DNA of 64,000 bases from Xanthobacter oligotrophicus (GTDB taxonomy: Bacteria > Pseudomonadota > Alphaproteobacteria > Rhizobiales > Xanthobacteraceae). Location: the NCBI RefSeq assembly GCF_008364685.1, contig NZ_VTTL01000001.1, positions 558,001 through 622,000 on the forward strand, written 5' to 3'. Positions 58,575 through 64,000 of this stretch are shown piece after piece. A program made the position numbers and the translations under genes. Below the pieces are notes generated by a model. It saw nothing but the letters and a program-made list of their open reading frames with translations, did no database searches and was not told where the DNA came from. How positions within the stretch are numbered: the stretch's first letter is position 1; every line of letters starts with the position of its first letter.

Positions 58575-61500
58575 ATGGTCCAGCTGGTCCGCAACGATCT
58601 CGAATTCATCCTGCAGCAGATCAAGATCTCGGAGGCCCATGCAGCGGGTATCCCGTTGACGGACATCCGGCTCGATGCCAACGGCAACGTGATCGCCGAT
58701 CCCGCCTGGTACCTGTCTCCGGCGTTCGACCCGAATGCGCCGCGCGCCATTCCCGATCCCAAGACGCCCTTCGGGCTGCGCACGGTGGACGGCACCTACA
58801 ACAACATCGTCGATGGTCGTGAAACCTGGGGCGCGGCGGACCAGCCCATGCCGCGCATGCTCGACCCCACCTTCATCAACGACGCCGACGGCGACCAGAT
58901 GAATCTCGGACCGGGCGGCACCGTCACCAATACCGATTATGGCGCCGCCGGCAACGTGGCGGACGCCGACCCGAGGCTCATCTCGAACCTCGTGGCCGAC
59001 ATGAGCTTCAACAATCCCGCCGCCATCGTCGCCGCCCTCACCTTCGCTGGCTCCACCACCATCTACGGCGCCGGCGGGGATCTCGAGCAGGTGCGCGACG
59101 GCCATGCCGCGCTCATGGTGGTGCTCTCCGATCCCGGCGCCGACCAAGCGTCGAAGGACACTGCACAAGCGACCTTCGACGCGCTCTTGGCCGCCAAGGG
59201 CCTTGAGCAGGAGAACGGCTCCCTCGTCATCCCCAACGTGGCGCCGGACGAAGGCCTGTCGACGCCCTTCAGCAGCTGGATGACCTTCTTCGGCCAGTTC
59301 TTCGACCACGGCCTCGACCTGATCTCCAAGGGCGGCAACGGCACCATCTTCGTCCCGCTGGCCGCCGACGACCCCCTCGTCACCCACGGGCCGGACGGCA
59401 TCGCCGGATCGGGCGACGAGGTGTCGCCGCAGAACGCCTTCATGGTGCTTACGCGCTCCACCCCGGTCGCAGGGCCGGGGGCGGACGGCGTGATGGGCAC
59501 CGCCGACGACACCACCCACGAGGCGGTGAACACCACCACGCCCTTCGTGGACCAGAACCAGACCTACACTTCCCACCCCTCCCACCAGGTGTTCCTGCGC
59601 GAATACGCCACCGGGACCGACGGCAAGAGCGTGGCCACCGGACGCCTGCTCAACGGCGCCGATGGCGGCCTGCCCACCTGGGGCGACGTGAAGGCACAAG
59701 CCCGCGAGATGCTCGGCATCGAGCTCACGGACGGCGACGTGGTGAACCTGCCGCTGCTGCGCACCGATGCCTACGGCCGCTTCATTCCCAATGCGGACGG
59801 CTACGCGCAGGTCATCGTCGGCCTCGGCACCGACGGCATTCCCAACACGGCGGACGACGTGGTGGTCTCGGGCACGGCGGATGCACCGGTGAATACCTTC
59901 ACGGCGGGCGCCATCCGCACCGGTCACGCTTTCCTCGACGACATCGCCCACGCGGCCAGCCCCATCAACAGCCAGACCGGGGCGCTGAAGACCGAGGATG
60001 CGGACGGTGTCGTCAATGGCGACCTGGACGGCAACGGCGTTATCGACGGGGCCGAGGTGCCGCTCCAGCCCGGCGCCTACGACGGCGAACTGCTGAACCT
60101 GCACTACATCACCGGCGACGGGCGCGGGAACGAGAATATCGGCCTCACCGCCGTCCACCACGTCTTCCATTCCGAGCATAACCGGCAGGTGGACGCGCAG
60201 AAACTCACCATCCTCAATTCCGGCGACACCACCTTCATCAACGAATGGCTGGCCGGCGACATCTCCGGGCTGCCGGAGGGCTTCGCCGGGATGACCAAGC
60301 TGGAGCAGCTCGACTATGCGAACACATTGAGCTGGGACGGCGAACGCCTGTTCCAGGCGGCGCGCTTCGCCACCGAGATGCAGTACCAGCACCTGGTGTT
60401 TGAAGAATTCGCACGCAAGATCCAGCCGGCCATCGACCCGTTCGTCTTCAACAGCGTCACCGACATCAATCCCGCCATCTTCGCGGAGTTCGCGCACACG
60501 GTCTATCGCTTCGGCCATTCGATGCTCACCGAGAACATCGCGATGGTGGACGGCAATGGCCAGGTGACGGAGATGGGCCTCATCGAGGCCTTCCTGAACC
60601 CCACCGCCTTCGCAAGCCTCGGCACCTCGGACCAGGCGACTGCCGCCCTCATCCACGGCATGTCCATGCAGCGCGGCAACGAGATCGACGAGTTCGTCAC
60701 CGGCGCGCTGCGCAACAACCTGCTGGGCCTGCCGCTGGATCTTGCCGCCATCAACATCGCCCGCGGCCGCGACACCGGCGTGCCCTCCCTCAACGACGCG
60801 CGGGCGCAGCTCTATGCCGCCACCGGATCAAGCTTCCTCACGCCCTACGAGAACTGGGTGGAGTTCGCGGCGAACCTGAAGAACCCGCTGTCGGTGGTGA
60901 ACTTCATCGCCGCCTACGGCACCCACGCCAGCATCACCGCCGCCACCACGTCCGAGGACAAGCGCGCGGCGGCGTGGGACCTCGTGTTCGGCGTCGCCGG
61001 CGAGACGGCGGCCGAGCGTGCCGAGCGCATCGCCTGGCTCAACGGCCCGGCGGCGGAAACCGGCGTCAACGCCATCGACCTGTGGATCGGCGGCCTTGCG
61101 GAGAAGGAGATGCCGTTCGGCGGCATGCTCGGCTCCACCTTCAACGCGGTATTCGAGGCGCAGCTTGAAAACCTGCAGGACGGCGACCGCTTCTACTACC
61201 TCACCCGCACCCAGGGCCTGAACTTCCTCAATGCCCTGGAGCAGAATTCCTTCTCCAAGCTGATCCTAGCCAACACCGATCTTGCCGATCCCGGCCCGGA
61301 CGGCATCCGCGGCACGCCGGACGACATCGTGGCGCGGCATGTGGGTATCGACATCTTCGCGCGCTACGACCACTACCTGGAGGTCAACGCCGCCATGCAG
61401 CTGGAGCCCGACCCCACCGGCAACGACCCGGTGCTGGAGGGCATGGGGCGCGGCAAGGTGCAGCGCGACAACCCGGCCACCCCCGGCCTCGACACCAACT

Positions 61501-64000
61501 TCCTGCGCTTCACCGGCGGCGAGCACGTCAACATCGGCGGCACCAATGGCGACGACATCATCATCGCCGACTTCGGCGACGATTCTATCTGGGGCGACGC
61601 CGGCAACGACCGCATCGAGGCGGGGGCCGGCGTCGATCTCGTCAATGGCGGCGCCGGCGACGACATCATCACCGACTCCGGCGACACCGGCGACTTCCTG
61701 AAGGGCGAGGCCGGCGACGACGTGATCGCCAATTCCAACGGCCTCGATATCCTCATGGGTGGCACCGGCAAGGATGCCATCTTCGTCGGCGTGGACGATA
61801 CCGAAGTCTTCGGCGGCGAAGGCGATGACTTCATCCTCGGCGGCGCGGGCGTCGACTTCCTGCTCGGCAATGAAGGCGACGACTGGATCGAGGCCGGCGC
61901 CGGCTTCGACACCACCGCCGGCGACAATTCCCAGCTCTTCTTCAACTCGAACATCCTCGGCCACGACGTGATGTTCGCCGGCTCCGACGAGCATGATTTC
62001 GATGCCGAATCCGGCGACGACATCATGGTCCAGGGCGAGAGCGTCATGCGCAACGAGGGCATGTTCGGCTTCGACTGGGCCACCTTCCAGGGTGCGAACA
62101 TCAACGGCTATGCCGACATGCGCATCCAGATCTTCACCACCGAGCAGCAGGACGTCCTGCGCAATCGCTTCGACAAGGTGGAGGCGCTGTCCGGCTGGCA
62201 GAACGACGACACCCTCATCGGCGACGACCGCACCGCGACGCCGCCGGTGCCCGGCGCACCCGTGACCGCGGTCAACGAGGGCGTCTTCTTCAACGACGAG
62301 TTGACCCAGGCCGGCGTCAACCGCATCGACGGCCTGCGCCAGTTGCTCGGCCCGCTGGTGGCGGCCGCCCCTGTCGGTGCGAGCGCGGCCGAGCTGGAAG
62401 CCATCATCGCCTTCACCGGCGGCAACATCCTGCTCGGCGGCGGCGGCTCGGACCTGCTGGAAGGCAATGGCGGCAACGACGTGCTGGACGGCGACGCCTG
62501 GCTCAACGTGCGCATCCGCATCACCGCGCCGGGGGCCGCCAACAGCGCCGCCAACGAGATTGCCACCATCGACAGCCTCTCCCACGTCTTCCCGACGAAC
62601 TTCGCCAACGCGGACTGGGCCGGCAAGTCAGTGTTCGAGCTGATGGTGGATCGCAAGATCACGCCCTCGCAGCTCCATATCGTGCGCGAGGTGCTCACCG
62701 ACACCACACCCGGGGCCGTCGATACCGCGGTCTTCTGGGACCTCCAGGAGAACTACACCCTGACGCCCAACGCCGACGGCACGGTCACGGTCACCCATGT
62801 CACGGTCACCCCCGGGGTCATCGACCCGAGGACCGGCCGCGCCCGCGTCTCCGACGACACCGACCGGCTGAGCAACATGGAGCTCATCCAGTTCGCCGAC
62901 GGCACGGTGACGGTGGCCGACCTCTTCCCCGATCCCAACAGCCCGGCTGCCGGCGCGCCGGCGATCAGCGACCTCACCCCCACCGAGGGGCAGGCGCTGA
63001 CGGTGAACGTGGGCGCGATCGTCGACGCCAATGGCCTTGGTCCCTTCGCCTACCAATGGCAGGTCTCCACTGATGCCGGCACCACCTGGACCAACATCCC
63101 CACCGGCCAGGGCGGCACCGCGGCGGCGTTCACGCCAGCCCAGGCCCAGGTGGGTGCGCTGCTGCGCGTCGCGGTCTCCTTCACCGACGGCGACGGCTAC
63201 AGCGAGAGCGTCACCTCCGCGCCGACGGGGGTGGTGGGCGACCTCTTCGCCGGGGCGAACGCCATCAACAACACCTTCGCCGGGACCGCCGGCGACGACA
63301 TCGCCACCGGTGGCAATCCGGGCGGCTTCCTCGGCCTCGTCGGGGGCAACGACACGCTGAACGGCGCCGCCGGCAATGATGTACTCGACGGCCTCGGCGG
63401 CAGCGATACGCTCAATGGCGGCGCCGGAAACGACACGCTGCGCGGCGGCAATGGAAACGACACCGCCGTCCATGCCGGCAGCGCGCGCAACTTCACCTTC
63501 GCCCAGTCGGGCGCCGACATCGTGGTCACCGACCTCACCGGGGCGGAGGGCACGGACACGCTGACGGCGATCGAGCAGATGCGCTTCGCCGGCACCGACT
63601 ACACCGTGGTGACCAGCGCCACCAACACCCTCAATGGGGGCACCGGCATCCTGCAGACCAACCGCGCCGACATCCTGCTCGGCTTCGCCGGCGCCGACAC
63701 CCTGAACGGCAACGGCGGCAGCGACATCCTGGTGGGCGGCGCCGGAAACGACACCGCCAACGGCGGCGCCGGCACCGACACCATCCTGTGGCGCGTGGGC
63801 GACGGGCGGGACCTCATGGACGGCGGGGCCGGCACCGACACCGTCCATATCGCCGGCGACAGCAGCGCGGAGACGTTCCACATCTGGACGGTGGCGGAGG
63901 CCACCGCCGCCGGCATCACCGGGCTCGCCGGGACGACGGAGATCGTCATCACCCGCAACGGCACCAACACCGCCGCCGTCATTGCCGAACTGGACAATGT
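58575..64000 (+). CDS. Heme peroxidase (peroxidasin-like) with RTX calcium-binding repeats, partial
   Basis: At least 1,808 codons; the right end is outside the window and no stop occurs in frame. ATG 58575 has GGAGGG 4 nt ahead and gives an MVQLVRNDLEFILQQIKISE start; an upstream ATG at 58428 would add 49 residues but lacks a ribosome-binding site. The animal-type peroxidase domain spans roughly residues 1-970: distal His245 in FFGQFFDHGLDL, proximal His648 in VYRFGHSML, and INIARGRDTGVPSLNDAR. RTX nonapeptides (GGAGDD, GNEGDD, GGAGND types) follow near 990-1120, 1285, 1560-1630 and 1690-1760, with an Ig-like segment near 1460-1550 (AYQWQVSTDAGTTW). No N-terminal signal peptide is seen, so type I secretion is expected. 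Confidence 0.88.
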   Translation, partial: MVQLVRNDLEFILQQIKISEAHAAGIPLTDIRLDANGNVIADPAWYLSPAFDPNAPRAIPDPKTPFGLRTVDGTYNNIVDGRETWGAADQPMPRMLDPTFINDADGDQMNLGPGGTVTNTDYGAAGNVADADPRLISNLVADMSFNNPAAIVAALTFAGSTTIYGAGGDLEQVRDGHAALMVVLSDPGADQASKDTAQATFDALLAAKGLEQENGSLVIPNVAPDEGLSTPFSSWMTFFGQFFDHGLDLISKGGNGTIFVPLAADDPLVTHGPDGIAGSGDEVSPQNAFMVLTRSTPVAGPGADGVMGTADDTTHEAVNTTTPFVDQNQTYTSHPSHQVFLREYATGTDGKSVATGRLLNGADGGLPTWGDVKAQAREMLGIELTDGDVVNLPLLRTDAYGRFIPNADGYAQVIVGLGTDGIPNTADDVVVSGTADAPVNTFTAGAIRTGHAFLDDIAHAASPINSQTGALKTEDADGVVNGDLDGNGVIDGAEVPLQPGAYDGELLNLHYITGDGRGNENIGLTAVHHVFHSEHNRQVDAQKLTILNSGDTTFINEWLAGDISGLPEGFAGMTKLEQLDYANTLSWDGERLFQAARFATEMQYQHLVFEEFARKIQPAIDPFVFNSVTDINPAIFAEFAHTVYRFGHSMLTENIAMVDGNGQVTEMGLIEAFLNPTAFASLGTSDQATAALIHGMSMQRGNEIDEFVTGALRNNLLGLPLDLAAINIARGRDTGVPSLNDARAQLYAATGSSFLTPYENWVEFAANLKNPLSVVNFIAAYGTHASITAATTSEDKRAAAWDLVFGVAGETAAERAERIAWLNGPAAETGVNAIDLWIGGLAEKEMPFGGMLGSTFNAVFEAQLENLQDGDRFYYLTRTQGLNFLNALEQNSFSKLILANTDLADPGPDGIRGTPDDIVARHVGIDIFARYDHYLEVNAAMQLEPDPTGNDPVLEGMGRGKVQRDNPATPGLDTNFLRFTGGEHVNIGGTNGDDIIIADFGDDSIWGDAGNDRIEAGAGVDLVNGGAGDDIITDSGDTGDFLKGEAGDDVIANSNGLDILMGGTGKDAIFVGVDDTEVFGGEGDDFILGGAGVDFLLGNEGDDWIEAGAGFDTTAGDNSQLFFNSNILGHDVMFAGSDEHDFDAESGDDIMVQGESVMRNEGMFGFDWATFQGANINGYADMRIQIFTTEQQDVLRNRFDKVEALSGWQNDDTLIGDDRTATPPVPGAPVTAVNEGVFFNDELTQAGVNRIDGLRQLLGPLVAAAPVGASAAELEAIIAFTGGNILLGGGGSDLLEGNGGNDVLDGDAWLNVRIRITAPGAANSAANEIATIDSLSHVFPTNFANADWAGKSVFELMVDRKITPSQLHIVREVLTDTTPGAVDTAVFWDLQENYTLTPNADGTVTVTHVTVTPGVIDPRTGRARVSDDTDRLSNMELIQFADGTVTVADLFPDPNSPAAGAPAISDLTPTEGQALTVNVGAIVDANGLGPFAYQWQVSTDAGTTWTNIPTGQGGTAAAFTPAQAQVGALLRVAVSFTDGDGYSESVTSAPTGVVGDLFAGANAINNTFAGTAGDDIATGGNPGGFLGLVGGNDTLNGAAGNDVLDGLGGSDTLNGGAGNDTLRGGNGNDTAVHAGSARNFTFAQSGADIVVTDLTGAEGTDTLTAIEQMRFAGTDYTVVTSATNTLNGGTGILQTNRADILLGFAGADTLNGNGGSDILVGGAGNDTANGGAGTDTILWRVGDGRDLMDGGAGTDTVHIAGDSSAETFHIWTVAEATAAGITGLAGTTEIVITRNGTNTAAVIAELDN

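Noticed and set aside
58296-60656. Upstream extension of the histidine kinase into a ~1235-residue protein
   Set aside because: The extension is antisense to the well-supported heme peroxidase domain, and the kinase begins naturally at its first membrane helix.

Overview
The window is a GC-rich stretch of an alphaproteobacterial chromosome. The gene set fits the order Hyphomicrobiales, and Xanthobacteraceae (Xanthobacter, Azorhizobium, Starkeya and relatives) is my best guess. Supporting this are a PccR-type regulator divergent from pccB, a hisZ-hisG pair, a DUF2865 protein, a BKACE-type cleavage enzyme, and interspersed palindromic repeats typical of this order. The placement is inference from gene content, not a database match. 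I see no rRNA, tRNA, CRISPR array, insertion sequence, integrase or phage gene. Both window edges cut genes.

Layout. 0-1.4 kb: end of a zinc/manganese ABC binding protein and a CobW-type metallochaperone GTPase. 1.4-4.9 kb: TetR regulator divergent from glutaryl-CoA dehydrogenase and a class III CoA-transferase. 5-9.1 kb (minus strand): DoxX protein, then a tightly overlapping cysS-GNAT-cimA operon. 9.5-16.7 kb: envelope and periplasmic proteins (small Cys-rich secreted protein, CreA, an orphan Tat-exported TRAP binding protein, a DUF2865 protein, a collagen-like SH3 protein) around gltX. 16.8-29 kb: propionate assimilation, with pccR divergent from pccB, then pccA, a cyclopropane-fatty-acid-synthase-like gene, mutA, a small secreted protein, mutB and an MBL-fold hydrolase. 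Together these turn propionyl-CoA into succinyl-CoA; no epimerase or MeaB gene is in the window.

29-35.7 kb: dxs, two LPS-type glycosyltransferases, and a membrane alpha/beta hydrolase directly followed by an ICMT-family methyltransferase. 35.8-42.8 kb is the most distinctive metabolic block. A LacI-family repressor is divergent from an intradiol ring-cleavage dioxygenase, SDR, BKACE enzyme, MDR reductase, cupin and DctA transporter. Twin LacI-type operators lie in the promoter. The block lacks a classical maleylacetate reductase and 3-oxoadipate CoA-transferase/thiolase and may encode a variant lower pathway for aromatics. 42.8-56.8 kb: housekeeping genes xseB, hisZ, hisG, pepN, a MgtC/DUF4010 membrane protein, recJ, an orphan ParA with a small partner, a GntP-type permease and argC. 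56.9-64 kb: an orphan NarL-type histidine kinase divergent from a giant heme peroxidase with RTX calcium-binding repeats that runs off the right edge.

Repeats: at least five copies or fragments of one palindromic REP-like element ('cgtcatgcccggcctt...'), one long GC-rich inverted repeat between pccB and pccA, and one copy of a conserved rhizobial interspersed repeat near 32.05 kb. No tool was run. Starts were chosen by ribosome-binding-site and family-length arguments, and uncertain ones are flagged.
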